A stretch of 50,552 nucleotides of DNA from contig JAUMCS010000067.1 of assembly GCA_032122355.1 (NCBI GenBank), forward strand, positions 1 through 50,552, given 5' to 3'. Shown one piece after another: positions 39,301-48,209 of this stretch. The notes under the pieces are model-generated. The model saw nothing but the letters and a program-made list of their open reading frames with translations. It was not told the DNA's origin and made no database searches. Origin of the DNA: RFTU01 sp032122355 (GTDB taxonomy: Bacteria > Pseudomonadota > Gammaproteobacteria > Burkholderiales > Burkholderiaceae_C). A program made the position numbers and the translations under genes. Each line of letters begins with the position of its first letter. The stretch's first letter is position 1.

Positions 39301-39818
39301 GTGTGGGTATCGAGGTGGGCCTGCGTGCTGCATTAGAGCCCTGGCACGTGATGGGCGAGGAGGGTGCCATTGGTGGAACGGTGCGGTATGTGGATTCATC
39401 GCTAGAGCGGCTGGAGGTGCATGTACAAGGCCTGAATATCAATCGCTATCAAGTGACGGTGAATGGTCGGGCTCTGCCGCTGCATCCCACAGGCCGCCAA
39501 GGGGAATACGCCGCGGGGGTACGCTATCGCGCCTGGAATCCCCCTGCAGCACTGCATCCGACTATCGGTGTGCATGCGCCTTTGACCTTTGATATTGTGG
39601 ATACTTGGGCGCAGCGCTCGGTAGGCGGTTGCCGCTATCATGTGGCCCACCCGGGTGGGCGCAATTACGCCACATTTCCGGTGAATGCCTACGAGGCCGA
39701 GGCACGTCGATTGGCCCGTTTTGAATCGTTGGGGCATACCCCGGGGTCTATCGTGTTACAGCCCGCGGTGCGCAGTTGGGAGTTGCCGCTGACGCTGGAT
39801 TTGCGCCTTCAGTCATAA
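36399..39818 (+). CDS. Transglutaminase-like protein fused to DUF2126 amidoligase-like domain
   Basis: 1139 residues. The N-terminal region has the transglutaminase N-domain (VALNHVTEYRYDRLVNLSPQ) and a papain-like core with Cys near 187 (RSGSCRDSAWLL), His near 237 (DLHAWCEVY) and Asp near 252 (GLDPTSG). The C-terminal 800 residues are DUF2126, proposed to be a glutamine-synthetase/GCS-fold ligase; glycine-rich HTGTGGGNHFVLGG and the metal-type GGEPTFVAVNDRD are visible. The start codon is TTG 36399, with GGAG 9 bases upstream; no ATG fits better. Follows anbu after 55 bases. Peptide-bond making and breaking in one chain fits a tagging pathway. Confidence 0.9.
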   Translation: MAIHVALNHVTEYRYDRLVNLSPQVVRLRPAPHTRTRIISYSLRVEPENHFINWQQDPYSNYMARLVFPDKTPHFKVTVDLVAEMATYNPFDFFLEPYAQNWPFAYEPELQQELQPYLTLLAQPDLGEAFHQYRLAVVAARKGTQAIATIDQLVELNCQLQQDIRYVIRLEPGVQSPETTLQLRSGSCRDSAWLLVQLLRHMGLAARFVSGYLIQLRPDVKALDGPSGSETDFTDLHAWCEVYLPGAGWIGLDPTSGLLAGEGHIPVACTPEPSSAAPISGAVDECEVQFEHHMQVSRIYESPRTTAPYTEAQWAQVQALGLQVDADLQAQDVRLTMGGEPTFVAVNDRDAPEWNTDALGPTKRGLATDLTQRLMVRYGQGGFLHFGQGKWYPGEQLPRWALSIFWRTDGQPCWQNRALFADERQPQLYTAEDAQVFIQALTRRLGLPLQYIQEGYEDTWYYLWRERRLPVNVDPFESRLDDELERARLRRVFSQGLSSVVGYLLPLAYDDGVAPQPWRTGPWFMRDERLYLVPGDSPMGYRLPLDSLPWAAVGQRGELIEVDPMSARADLPSAAALRRQYPPSAYPQVAAQGLAAESATYPVKHTSAAHIVRTALCVEVRDPQRASGSAADSAHGNPTRQPGVMYVFMPPLSSLEAYLQLLAAVEATAQELGVKIVLEGYPPPRDPRLKVLQVTPDPGVIEVNIHPSSDWTELVERTEFLYEAAHHSRLSAEKFMLDGRHTGTGGGNHFVLGGATPSDSPFLRRPDLLASLLAYWHNHPSLSYLFSGSFIGPTSQAPRIDEARHDQVYELEIGLAELERQMAQYGHTPPWLVDRALRNLLIDATGNTHRSEFCIDKLYSPDSVTGRLGLLELRAFEMPPHARMSLVQQLLLRALVSWFWRQPYGAKGATRLTRWGTTLHDRFLLPTFVQMDFDDVLADLRQVGYAFDPAWFAPHQEFRFPRLGQFSSVGIEVGLRAALEPWHVMGEEGAIGGTVRYVDSSLERLEVHVQGLNINRYQVTVNGRALPLHPTGRQGEYAAGVRYRAWNPPAALHPTIGVHAPLTFDIVDTWAQRSVGGCRYHVAHPGGRNYATFPVNAYEAEARRLARFESLGHTPGSIVLQPAVRSWELPLTLDLRLQS

Positions 39819-39832
39819 GGGGGCTGACGCTG

Positions 39833-42325
39833 ATGTTCAATGCCAACGTTGCCGAGGGTATGAGCATGAGCCAGGCTGAGCGTGCGGTTTGGCAACGATT
39901 TTGGTCATTAGAGGGCATGACCGGCCCTTCGTTGGATGAGCGCAAGCGGGCTGTGGATCACCATATTTTGCGTGATGGTATTACCCACAACGTCTATAGC
40001 GAAGGGCATTTGGCCGTTCGGCCTTGGTCGCTAGAGGTATTGCCCGCCTTGATTCATGCTCAACAGTGGGCTGAGCTAGAGGCTGGCGTGATTCAGCGTG
40101 CCACCTTGTTGCAGCGAATGTTGGCGGATTTTTATGGCCCACAGCGTTTGCTTCAGGAAGGCTTGGTTCCTGGGGCTTTGCTGGAGAGGCATCCGGGCTA
40201 TATGCCGAGCTTACAAGGATTTCAACCGGAACTGGGTTTATGGTTACATGTGGTGGCTTTTGATGTGATTCGCAACACGCAAGGACAATGGTGTGTGCTT
40301 GCTCAGCGTACGCAATCGCCTTCGGGCCTGGGGTATGTCTTACACAATCGTTTGCTCATTTCACGCCAATTCCCCAGTGCATATCATGCTCTGAATGTGC
40401 AGCATATTGCTTCAACTTATCGGCAAATGTTACAAACACTGGAAGAGTCTGCACGAGCAGTTGCTATGCGACTGGATGGCATAGAGACACCGCGTATGGT
40501 GCTGTGGACTCCTGGACCTTATAACGAGACTTATTTTGAGCAGGCCTATTTGGCGCGGTATTTGGGCCTGCCTTTGGTGGAGGGGGCTGACTTAACCATG
40601 CGGCATGAGCGCCTGTATCTTAAAACCTTGAATGGTTTAGAGCCGATACACGGCATTTTTCGTCGTGTGGATGAAGACTGGACGGACCCCCTTGAGCTCA
40701 AGCCACAGTCGCAACTGGGTGTGCCCGGGCTATTGCAGGTATTGAGGGCAGGGCATTTGGCGATGACCAATGCATTGGGAGTGGGTGTGTTGGAGTCGCC
40801 CGCTATGAATGGTTTTATGCCTGCGGTGGCCAGAGCCTTGCTAAGTGAGGATTTGTTGTTGTCTCATACCGATACTTGGTGGTGTGGAGAGCAGGCGGCC
40901 TTGGATTTTGTATTGAGTGGGTCTGCTGATTTGACTTTGCACAGCAGTTTTCCACAAGAGGGTTTGCCTTCCAAAGCCTATGATGATTTTGCTTTGCAAC
41001 AGCCGTATTTATTGGATGACCCTGATGCTTACGTGGCGCAAGCCAAGGTGCCCCTGGGCACCACGCCGGTTTGGCGCTCAACAGGCCTGACCTCACAACC
41101 CGCCATCATGCGGGTTTATGCCATCAGTGATGCGGGCGGTCAGTGGCGTGTATTGCCAGGCGGCATGGTGCGTACCACATCAGAGCATACGCAGCAGGGG
41201 TTATCCATGCAGCGAGGCGGTGCCAGTACCGATATGTGGGTGCTGACCCAAGGCTCTGTCGATACATTCTCAATGTTACCAACGCGGCCTAGTGCTGCTG
41301 ATTTGCCTCGACGCAAAACGCCTGTGGCGGCGCGGACCGCTGAAAATTTGTACTGGATTGGGCGCTATACCGAGCGTATTGAGCAATCCCTGCCTTTGCT
41401 GCGTTGGGCTTTACGTGGCATCGATCATGCTACGCCGATGTCAAAGGTATTGGCTGATACTTGTTTTGATTTGTGCGTGCAAGTGGGGTTGGTGCCTTGG
41501 AATACACCGCACTTGCATCAGCAACCCGAATGGTTTGAGCAAGCTATTTTTCAATATGCGTTTGATATGCAGGGCCAGCAGGGCAATCAAGGCCCTGGCT
41601 ATAGTTTGGCAGGGTTGGCCAATGCAGCGCAGCATTTGCGAGAGCGTTTATCGCTAGACCATTGGCGTTTAATTCGTATGGCGGTAGCTCGGGCACAGCG
41701 CATACAGCGGCTGCATCAACAGCCAGCAACGTCTGCGCGAAGGCGGGCCCTGGGGATTGCGATTGATCAACTCGCTATGCTGATGGGCTCTATCACTGGG
41801 GCACAGTCCGACCGCATGACGCGGGATCATGGCTGGCGGTTGCTAACGCTGGGGCGTTTATCGGAAAGGCTTTTAGCACTATGTCAATGTTTGCGCCCAT
41901 TTTTTGGAACCCAGGTATACGCTAGTGAAGCCGGTTTTGACACCTTGCTAGAGTTGACTGACAGCACCATCACATTCAGAAGTCGCTATCAACGTCAGGA
42001 AGATTTATTGTCCTTGGCTGATGTGTTGGTTTTCGATGCGGCTAATCCGCGATCGATAGCTGGCGTTATTGGCGCGCTGCGACAGGAGATTCACCGCTTA
42101 CCCGGGGGATTTGTAGCCCGCGAGGCATTGTTGGCGTTATTGCCTCGTGTGGGTGTAGGCATCAGTATAAATACTTTAGCTCAATGGGTGGAGCAAAGTG
42201 AGGGGGTGGCTAGTCAGCAGTTGGCGGAACACTTGCAAGATTTGAGTTGTGAAGCTTTTGAACTTGCTAATGTCATCGGTCAGCATTACTTTATGCCCAC
42301 TCATCAGTCTGATCATGTTGTCTAG
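39833..42325 (+). CDS. Circularly permuted ATP-grasp protein fused to alpha-E domain
   Basis: 830 residues. Residues 1 to about 480 are a circularly permuted ATP-grasp (DUF404/DUF407): VLWTPGPYNETYFEQAYLAR near 225 and the metal/ATP segment GIFRRVDEDWTDPLELKP near 277, with RVYAISDAGGQWRVLPGGMV near 430. From about residue 500 comes an alpha-E (DUF403) domain, opening TAENLYWIGRYTERIEQSL. These ligases join an amino acid or peptide to a carboxylate; the alpha-E protein is their constant companion. Elsewhere the two are separate, as in the second copy downstream. ATG 39833 follows AAGGGGG; the preceding gene ends 15 bases earlier. Confidence 0.9.
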   Translation: MFNANVAEGMSMSQAERAVWQRFWSLEGMTGPSLDERKRAVDHHILRDGITHNVYSEGHLAVRPWSLEVLPALIHAQQWAELEAGVIQRATLLQRMLADFYGPQRLLQEGLVPGALLERHPGYMPSLQGFQPELGLWLHVVAFDVIRNTQGQWCVLAQRTQSPSGLGYVLHNRLLISRQFPSAYHALNVQHIASTYRQMLQTLEESARAVAMRLDGIETPRMVLWTPGPYNETYFEQAYLARYLGLPLVEGADLTMRHERLYLKTLNGLEPIHGIFRRVDEDWTDPLELKPQSQLGVPGLLQVLRAGHLAMTNALGVGVLESPAMNGFMPAVARALLSEDLLLSHTDTWWCGEQAALDFVLSGSADLTLHSSFPQEGLPSKAYDDFALQQPYLLDDPDAYVAQAKVPLGTTPVWRSTGLTSQPAIMRVYAISDAGGQWRVLPGGMVRTTSEHTQQGLSMQRGGASTDMWVLTQGSVDTFSMLPTRPSAADLPRRKTPVAARTAENLYWIGRYTERIEQSLPLLRWALRGIDHATPMSKVLADTCFDLCVQVGLVPWNTPHLHQQPEWFEQAIFQYAFDMQGQQGNQGPGYSLAGLANAAQHLRERLSLDHWRLIRMAVARAQRIQRLHQQPATSARRRALGIAIDQLAMLMGSITGAQSDRMTRDHGWRLLTLGRLSERLLALCQCLRPFFGTQVYASEAGFDTLLELTDSTITFRSRYQRQEDLLSLADVLVFDAANPRSIAGVIGALRQEIHRLPGGFVAREALLALLPRVGVGISINTLAQWVEQSEGVASQQLAEHLQDLSCEAFELANVIGQHYFMPTHQSDHVV

Positions 42326-43283
42326 CTTGCCGTTATCTTCGCTTGAACTTTTGCGGATTACGCACCAAACGCATTATGTTTATGCGCAACCAGTGTCGCA
42401 GGCACATCACATGGCTATGCTCGAACCCATCATGGATGACCGCCAGCAGCTTCTTGAGTATGCTTGGAAAGTCGATGCCCCTGCGTATCCAATCCCGGAT
42501 GTCATCACTCCCATCTCTACGCTAGAACGTCGAGCACGAGATCGATTTCAAAATATAGTGTGTTGGTTTAGCCTTTATCACCTACATCAAAATTTAACCG
42601 TAGAAACTATCAGTAAAGTGGCTTTAGCGCCTGAGGCATGGCCCGCAGTTGAAAACACCGTGAGTTGTGCGTTGGTAGCGCAGGCTCTACGTTACCGAGC
42701 TTCGCAGCCATGGATCTTGCCGCAGGCTTTTGTAAGCGCATCAGACTACGTGCCTTTGTTGCCTGAGATCAAGGCTTGGGCGGCTCAGTCTATCCATGCG
42801 CAAAAGCCGGTGTTGGCTGCCGCTATCGAATTGATGGAAAGGATTTATGCGGATTTTCGATATCGCTCACTCAGCACCTCAATACAGACACCACTGAGTC
42901 AGGTATTTACACAACGCGAGGGTGTATGCCAAGATTTTGCCCATATTCTGATTGCAGCCATGCGTGCGCACGGTTTGGCTGCGAGATATGTTAGCGGGTA
43001 TTTACTGACTCAACCAGCCCCCGGGCAAGCACGACTTATCGGGGCTGACGCTTCACATGCTTGGGTACAAGTGTGGTGCCCCTTGCTCGATGGAGGTGGC
43101 CTGTGGGTGGATTTAGATCCCACCAATAACCTATTGCCCAGTCAGGCCCATGTAAGATTGGCAGTAGGGCGTGATTTTGGTGATGTCACGCCTATTAAAG
43201 GCGTTATTCGTGGAGGCGGTAACCATACTGTGCAGGTCGCCGTGACCGTTGAACTGTGGCATGATAGTTTAGGATTGGAGTAG
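42315..43283 (+). CDS. Transglutaminase-like cysteine protease/ligase
   Basis: A 322-residue protein with an N-terminal transglutaminase domain (LRITHQTHYVYAQPVSQAHH) and catalytic Cys near 203 (REGVCQDFAH), His near 246 (DASHAWVQVW) and Asp near 267 (DLDPTNN). The ATG at 42315 lies 11 bases inside the preceding gene, matching the usual N-terminus; earlier in-frame starts extend far into the fused ligase. It is the second transglutaminase of the Anbu operon and lacks DUF2126. Confidence 0.9.
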   Translation: MLSSLPLSSLELLRITHQTHYVYAQPVSQAHHMAMLEPIMDDRQQLLEYAWKVDAPAYPIPDVITPISTLERRARDRFQNIVCWFSLYHLHQNLTVETISKVALAPEAWPAVENTVSCALVAQALRYRASQPWILPQAFVSASDYVPLLPEIKAWAAQSIHAQKPVLAAAIELMERIYADFRYRSLSTSIQTPLSQVFTQREGVCQDFAHILIAAMRAHGLAARYVSGYLLTQPAPGQARLIGADASHAWVQVWCPLLDGGGLWVDLDPTNNLLPSQAHVRLAVGRDFGDVTPIKGVIRGGGNHTVQVAVTVELWHDSLGLE

Positions 43284-43289
43284 ATAAGC

Positions 43290-44741
43290 ATGAGCACCCC
43301 GTTTGATGAAATGTACTTAACGCCACGTTACGATGGTAGTGTGCGCCAACATTACCTTGAATACCAAAAATGGTTTGCGCAGCAGTCACTGGAGAGCATA
43401 GCGGCTCGTCGAGATGAGGCGGAAATGATTTTTCGGCGCGTGGGTANNNNNNNNNNNNNNGCCGTGTATGGTTCAAAAGATGAAGATGGTGCCGGTACCG
43501 AAAGATTAATTCCTTTCGATTTATTGCCGCGCATTATTCCCCATCACGAGTGGGTACAGTTACAACGAGGGTTGGTGCAGCGTGTGACAGCTCTTAATCG
43601 CTTCATTAAGGACGTCTATCACGGCCAAGAGATTATCCGAGCTGGTTTGGTGCCTATGGAAGAAGTGCTGAAAAACCCACAGTTTAGGCCGGAAATGGTG
43701 GGTGTACAGGTGCCATGCGATATTTATGCGCACATTGCGGGTGTGGATATTGTGCGTGCTGAACATGGCCAGCAGCAGGCCACTTATTACGTGTTAGAAG
43801 ACAATTTGCGGGTGCCTTCAGGCGTGAGTTACATGCTGGAAAATCGCAAGATGATGATGCGATTGTTCCCGGATTTATTTGCTCAGCACCGTGTTGCCCC
43901 TGTGGCGCATTATCCGGATATGTTGCTGGAAACCCTGCGTGCCATGGCACCCAGTGTATCGGATGAGCCTACGGTGGTGGTGTTAACGCCGGGGATGTAC
44001 AACAGTGCGTATTTTGAGCATGCTTTTCTGGCGCAGCAAATGGGCGTTGAATTGGTGGAGGGGCAAGATTTATTCGTGCGTGATGATTTTGTGTATATGC
44101 GCACCACACAGGGCCCGAAACGGGTGGACGTGATTTATCGTCGCATTGATGATGATTTTTTGGATCCACAAGCCTTCCGACCCGATTCTGCTTTGGGTTG
44201 CTCGGGCTTGCTGCAAGCCTACCGGCGTGGTAATGTCAGCTTATGCAATGCCATCGGCACAGGGGTGGCGGATGATAAGTCTATCTATGCTTATGTACCC
44301 CAGATGATTGAGTTTTATTTGGGTGAAAAGCCTATTTTGCAAAATGTGCCTACTTGGCGATGTCGCGAGCCGGGTGATTTGGCCTATGTACTGGCGCACA
44401 TGAAAGAGCTCGTGGTTAAGGAAGTACACGGTGCTGGCGGCTATGGGATGTTGGTTGGACCGGCTTCAACTGCGGCCGAAGTGGCGGCCTTTGCTGAGCG
44501 AGTAAAAGGGAATCCGGCGAACTACATAGCCCAGCCCACCTTGAGCTTATCGACTTGCCCAACCTTTGTCGAATCGGGGTTGGCGCCTAGGCACATTGAC
44601 TTACGTCCTTTTGTGTTATCGGGGCGACATGTACAAATTGTACCTGGTGGATTAACGCGTGTAGCGCTAAAAGAAGGATCCTTGGTTGTGAACAGCAGCC
44701 AAGGAGGTGGCACCAAAGATACTTGGATTTTGGAAATTTAA
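43290..44741 (+). CDS. Circularly permuted ATP-grasp type 2 family protein
   Basis: About 480 residues of the DUF404/DUF407 ligase family, separate from its alpha-E partner. Visible are ERLIPFDLLPRIIPHHEW near 72, YVLEDNLRVPSGVSYMLENR near 168 (ATP-binding), VVVLTPGMYNSAYFEHAFLA near 230 and VDVIYRRIDDDFLDP near 278. A run of 14 N at 43447-43460 interrupts the beginning of the coding sequence. Both flanks are in one frame if 14 is right, giving 5 unknown residues; relatives have about 3 (G-I-T-F-A-V-Y-G), so the gap size may be wrong. Starts 6 bases after the transglutaminase stop. Confidence 0.9.
   Translation: MSTPFDEMYLTPRYDGSVRQHYLEYQKWFAQQSLESIAARRDEAEMIFRRVGXXXXXAVYGSKDEDGAGTERLIPFDLLPRIIPHHEWVQLQRGLVQRVTALNRFIKDVYHGQEIIRAGLVPMEEVLKNPQFRPEMVGVQVPCDIYAHIAGVDIVRAEHGQQQATYYVLEDNLRVPSGVSYMLENRKMMMRLFPDLFAQHRVAPVAHYPDMLLETLRAMAPSVSDEPTVVVLTPGMYNSAYFEHAFLAQQMGVELVEGQDLFVRDDFVYMRTTQGPKRVDVIYRRIDDDFLDPQAFRPDSALGCSGLLQAYRRGNVSLCNAIGTGVADDKSIYAYVPQMIEFYLGEKPILQNVPTWRCREPGDLAYVLAHMKELVVKEVHGAGGYGMLVGPASTAAEVAAFAERVKGNPANYIAQPTLSLSTCPTFVESGLAPRHIDLRPFVLSGRHVQIVPGGLTRVALKEGSLVVNSSQGGGTKDTWILEI
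43447..43460. other. Assembly gap (14 N)
   Basis: The only unread bases in the window, inside the ATP-grasp gene. The family sequence between FRRVG and AVYG suggests the true gap is short (about 8 bases). Any frame change would be an assembly artefact. Confidence 0.95.
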
Positions 44742-44781
44742 GCACCGGACATTTGAGTGGGTTTGCAAAGGAGAATCACAG

Positions 44782-45759
44782 ATGTTGTCACGCACCGCTG
44801 ATCATTTATTTTGGATGGCTCGTTATATGGAGCGCGCTGAAAACACCGCTCGTATGCTGGATGTGCAATACCAAACATCGCTCATGCCAGAGCATGATGG
44901 TCATGTCCAAAAGGGTTGGGATGCCTTATTGGGTATTTCCGAGTTGCATGAGGCATATCATAAGTCACATGCGGCAATTGAGGGCGTTGAGGTTATGCGC
45001 TTTATGGTGCGTGACACAGCTAACCTATCATCGATTGCCGCTTGTTTATCTGCTGCCCGCGAGAATGCGCGAGCGGTACGCGGTGCGCTGACAACCGAGT
45101 TGTGGGAAACCACCAATCAAACTTGGCTGGAGTTTTCTCGTATGCTCATGAGCGGAGTGCTAGAGCGAGATCCCAGTGCAGTATTTGAGTGGGTGAAGTT
45201 TCGTTCACACTTATGCCGAGGTGTGGCGGTGGGGACGATGCTGCAAGATGAGGCTTTGTGCTTTATTCGTATAGGGACTTTTTTAGAGCGAAGTGACAAC
45301 ACCGCACGTTTGTTGGATGTGAAGTTTCATGGATCTGGCCATGAAATGGCAGCCCCTAAATGGGCCAACAAAGGTGCCCCAGCAAACGATGCCCATACGG
45401 AAACGGATTTTTACTATTGGTCGGCGCTGTTGCGCTCGTTGTCGGCATTTGAAATTTATCGGCGCGTATACAGCAGTGTGATTTTGCCTGAGAAGGTAGC
45501 TGAACTTTTGATACTACGCCCTGATATGCCGCGCTCCTTGGCGGCCTGTATGCACGAGGTGGTGAACAACTTAAATTTAGTCGCCAATTCACAAAGTCAG
45601 GAAACCTGCCGCAAAGTGGGGCGCTTGAGCAGTGATTTGCAATTTGCTCGGATTGATGAGATTTTAGATGGGGGCTTGCATGCCTTTCTAACGCAGTTTT
45701 TGGCCCGTATCAATGATATTGGCGCCCGTATTTCAAAGGACTTTCTGGTGGCTGCTTAA
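44782..45759 (+). CDS. Alpha-E domain-containing protein
   Basis: A 325-residue all-helical DUF403 protein, typical opening LSRTADHLFWMARYMERAEN, with LERSDNTARLLDVKF near 172. The chosen start ATG 44782 has AGGAG 8 bases upstream; a longer frame starting inside the previous gene adds sequence unrelated to the family. Alpha-E proteins always travel with circularly permuted ATP-grasp ligases; their role is not established. Last gene of the Anbu operon, convergent with miaA with a 27-base overlap. Confidence 0.93.
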   Translation: MLSRTADHLFWMARYMERAENTARMLDVQYQTSLMPEHDGHVQKGWDALLGISELHEAYHKSHAAIEGVEVMRFMVRDTANLSSIAACLSAARENARAVRGALTTELWETTNQTWLEFSRMLMSGVLERDPSAVFEWVKFRSHLCRGVAVGTMLQDEALCFIRIGTFLERSDNTARLLDVKFHGSGHEMAAPKWANKGAPANDAHTETDFYYWSALLRSLSAFEIYRRVYSSVILPEKVAELLILRPDMPRSLAACMHEVVNNLNLVANSQSQETCRKVGRLSSDLQFARIDEILDGGLHAFLTQFLARINDIGARISKDFLVAA

Positions 45760-46785
45760 ATCGTTGAAGGCAGGCTGCTTCGTGTGCGCTGTTGTGATGT
45801 GTGTACTCAAGTACTGGGAAATGGCAGTGACCTTCGCATCCCAGGGTAGGTCGCATTCAATCACATGGCGCTGCGGCATGCTGCGCAGCCAAGTTAGCTG
45901 CCGTTTGGCCAATTGACGTGTGGCAGCAGTGGCTTTTTCTAGAATGTGCTGCTTGAGTTCGAAGCCCGTCAATCCGGCATCCATCGCCTCCCAGGCTTGA
46001 CGGTATCCCACACAGCGCATCGAGGGCAAGTCAGTATGCAGCTCGGGCATGCTGCGCAAGCATTCCATTTCTTCTATAAATCCTTGTTCCAGCATTTGCT
46101 CAAAGCGCTGCTCAATGCGCTGATGTAGCCAAGCGCGGTTGCGGGGTTCTAAACTGATTAAACACAGTGGCGGATAGGCGTCAGCGGCATTGCCAAGTGT
46201 TTGCTGTTGATGATATTGTGACAAGGGTAAGCCCGTTGCGCGCCATACTTCGAGCGCCCGAGATATGCGCTGCGCATCGTGCGGCGCAAGCCGTGAGGCA
46301 GTGACGGGGTCAACCAGCGCCAGTTGCGCATGCATGGCCGGCCAACCTTGCTGTTGGGCTTCATCTTGAATGGCTTGGCGTACCGCTAGGTCGGCACTGG
46401 GCATGGCATCTAAGCCGTGCATCAGGGCTTTTAGGTATAGCATGGTGCCGCCAACCACCAAAGGCAAGGCCCCTCGTGCATGAATTTTCTGGATAAGCTG
46501 CTTGGCATCGCAGACAAATTGGGCCGCTGAGTAGCTTTGGGTGGGTTCTAGGATATCGATCAAATGATGCGGTATGCGCTGACGTTCGGCCACAGTGGGT
46601 TTGGCAGTACCGATATCCATGTGCCGGTACACCAAGGCAGAATCTAGGCTGATGATTTCAGCGGGTACGGATAAGCATTGCTCCGCCAAAGCCAATGCCA
46701 GTGCGGATTTGCCACTGGCAGTGGGGCCCACCAAGCCTATCCAGGGGGGGGCGAATGGCACGGGCTGCTTATGCAAAACGCTCAT
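45733..46785 (-). CDS. miaA: tRNA dimethylallyltransferase
   Basis: Adds an isopentenyl group to A37 of tRNAs reading UNN codons. The P-loop GLVGPTASGKSALALALAEQ is near residue 18, the substrate DSALVYRHMDIGTAKPT near 53, and the C-terminal KRQLTWLR motif near 293. 350 residues, with a C-terminal extension of about 30. Overlaps the end of the RluF-like gene by 17 bases. In this group mutL normally precedes miaA; here only a mutL fragment remains about 3 kb away. Confidence 0.95.
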   Translation of the reverse strand: MSVLHKQPVPFAPPWIGLVGPTASGKSALALALAEQCLSVPAEIISLDSALVYRHMDIGTAKPTVAERQRIPHHLIDILEPTQSYSAAQFVCDAKQLIQKIHARGALPLVVGGTMLYLKALMHGLDAMPSADLAVRQAIQDEAQQQGWPAMHAQLALVDPVTASRLAPHDAQRISRALEVWRATGLPLSQYHQQQTLGNAADAYPPLCLISLEPRNRAWLHQRIEQRFEQMLEQGFIEEMECLRSMPELHTDLPSMRCVGYRQAWEAMDAGLTGFELKQHILEKATAATRQLAKRQLTWLRSMPQRHVIECDLPWDAKVTAISQYLSTHITTAHTKQPAFNDLSSHQKVL

Positions 46786-47557
46786 GAGGGCCCAAAAACC
46801 GCCACTGCCCGGGGGGGAGTTTGCCTAAGACCACACTACCAATGCGGACACGCTTGAGCCCCAATACCTTGAGGTCCACTTGCTCACACATGCGCCGAAT
46901 TTGCCGCTTGCGGCCTTCACGTAATACAAAGCGCAGTTGGTCTTCGTTTTGCCAGCTGACTTTGGCGGGTTTGAGGCGCTGGCCATCCAGTATCAGCCCG
47001 TGCTGTAGCAACGCCAGTGCACTGGCTGGAAATTGATGTTGGGGCTGAGTTTGGCCTTGGTAACTGACCCGAACGAGGTATTCTTTTTCAATATCTGAGT
47101 TCTCGCCGATGATTTGTCGGGCAATGCGCCCATCTTGGGTGAGTACCAATAGCCCCACCGAGTCAATATCTAGCCGGCCAGCCGGAGCCAAGCCACGGAG
47201 GTGGCCGGGGTGAAGCTTGAGCCCACACCGGTCTTCAGGCCAGTGATTCGCCGGTTTAACCAACACGGAGGCGGGTTCATAGCCATCTTCAGCTTGGCCG
47301 CTGACATAGCCTATGGGCTTGTTGATGAGTATGGTGACGCGCTGCGCTTGTTGCTGGCGAGCGGCGGGGTCAATTTCAATGTGTACATGGGGGCCCACTC
47401 GTTGCCCGAGAACGGCGAGCTGGCCATCTACCCGCACCCAACCGGCTTCTATCCAAGCATCAGCCTCGCGACGAGAGGCCAAGCCTAGGGCGGTCATGCG
47501 CTTAGATAAGCGTTCGCCTTCAGGGTGTGGGGAAGGGAAACGGGGGGTAGATTTCAT
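46769..47557 (-). CDS. rluF: RluF/RsuA-family rRNA pseudouridine synthase
   Basis: A 262-residue protein with an N-terminal S4 RNA-binding domain (LGLASRREADAWIEAGWVRV) and the pseudouridine synthase domain with the catalytic aspartate in GRLDIDSVGLLVLTQDG near residue 130, then EGRKRQIRRMCEQVDLKVL near 216. The family modifies ribosomal RNA; the choice of RluF over RluB or RluE rests on overall resemblance and is moderate. Translationally tied to miaA by overlap. Upstream (47558-47581) is only a short gap to rloB. Confidence 0.85.
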   Translation of the reverse strand: MKSTPRFPSPHPEGERLSKRMTALGLASRREADAWIEAGWVRVDGQLAVLGQRVGPHVHIEIDPAARQQQAQRVTILINKPIGYVSGQAEDGYEPASVLVKPANHWPEDRCGLKLHPGHLRGLAPAGRLDIDSVGLLVLTQDGRIARQIIGENSDIEKEYLVRVSYQGQTQPQHQFPASALALLQHGLILDGQRLKPAKVSWQNEDQLRFVLREGRKRQIRRMCEQVDLKVLGLKRVRIGSVVLGKLPPGQWRFLGPHERFA

Positions 47558-47581
47558 AGTGTTGGACGGGGTGGATATGGA

Positions 47582-48202
47582 CTAGGCTGTCAAACGGGCG
47601 AGTTTTTCAAAAAAAATAAACAATTCGTGTATGCGAGTACTCGGGTTGAGGTCACCGTCCTGAACGGCTTGAGTGAGAATACGAAGTGATCTTTTCCGGG
47701 CAGTACTCAGTTGAGGATGAAGTAACTGATACAGATCGATTGTTGATCCTTTGTCATATTTCTCCATGCCTTTATATTTGCGCAAATCGGCTATGAGGCA
47801 GTCTGCTGGGGATTTGTTTCCTTTCATAGAGTAGGGTTTTCTAGAATCAGAGTAATGAAGCAAATACCAATACTCAAAACAAGGGTAGGATGGTAAAAAA
47901 TCTATTTCAGATTCTTTTCCAGATTTATCTGCTGCTTCATCGAAATTTTTATGCGTATCCCTATCCACTACACAAAAAACTCGTTCATATTTGCTTTTGC
48001 GCTTAATGGCTGTATTCACAATTCCAAGAGGGTCAGTGTAGCCGCAGTGAGTAATTTCTATTTGAATGTGAACGCGAAATGACCTGGCGGCATCTCGCAG
48101 ATACCACACATTAGATTTTTCATCTTCGCAAAGTACCAGAACCATGGGTTGGGGTTTGTACTTTGGCGAACCTCGCTTGAGCGAATTAGCGTTCCTTCCC
48201 AT
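47582..48202 (-). CDS. rloB: RloB-family protein (TOPRIM-like) of a RloAB defence pair
   Basis: 206 residues. Start ATG 48202 begins MGRNANSLKRGSPKYKP, the usual basic opening; the longer upstream frame has no family resemblance. A TOPRIM-like core is seen: VLVLCEDEKSN near residue 23 (catalytic Glu) and FCVVDRDTHKNF near 77 (DxD). RloB accompanies an AAA ATPase (RloA), originally noticed in type I restriction loci, and the pair resembles the AbiL phage-exclusion system. It starts 7 bases after the rloA stop. Likely a nuclease effector. Confidence 0.85.
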   Translation of the reverse strand: MGRNANSLKRGSPKYKPQPMVLVLCEDEKSNVWYLRDAARSFRVHIQIEITHCGYTDPLGIVNTAIKRKSKYERVFCVVDRDTHKNFDEAADKSGKESEIDFLPSYPCFEYWYLLHYSDSRKPYSMKGNKSPADCLIADLRKYKGMEKYDKGSTIDLYQLLHPQLSTARKRSLRILTQAVQDGDLNPSTRIHELFIFFEKLARLTA

Positions 48203-48209
48203 ATTAAGA

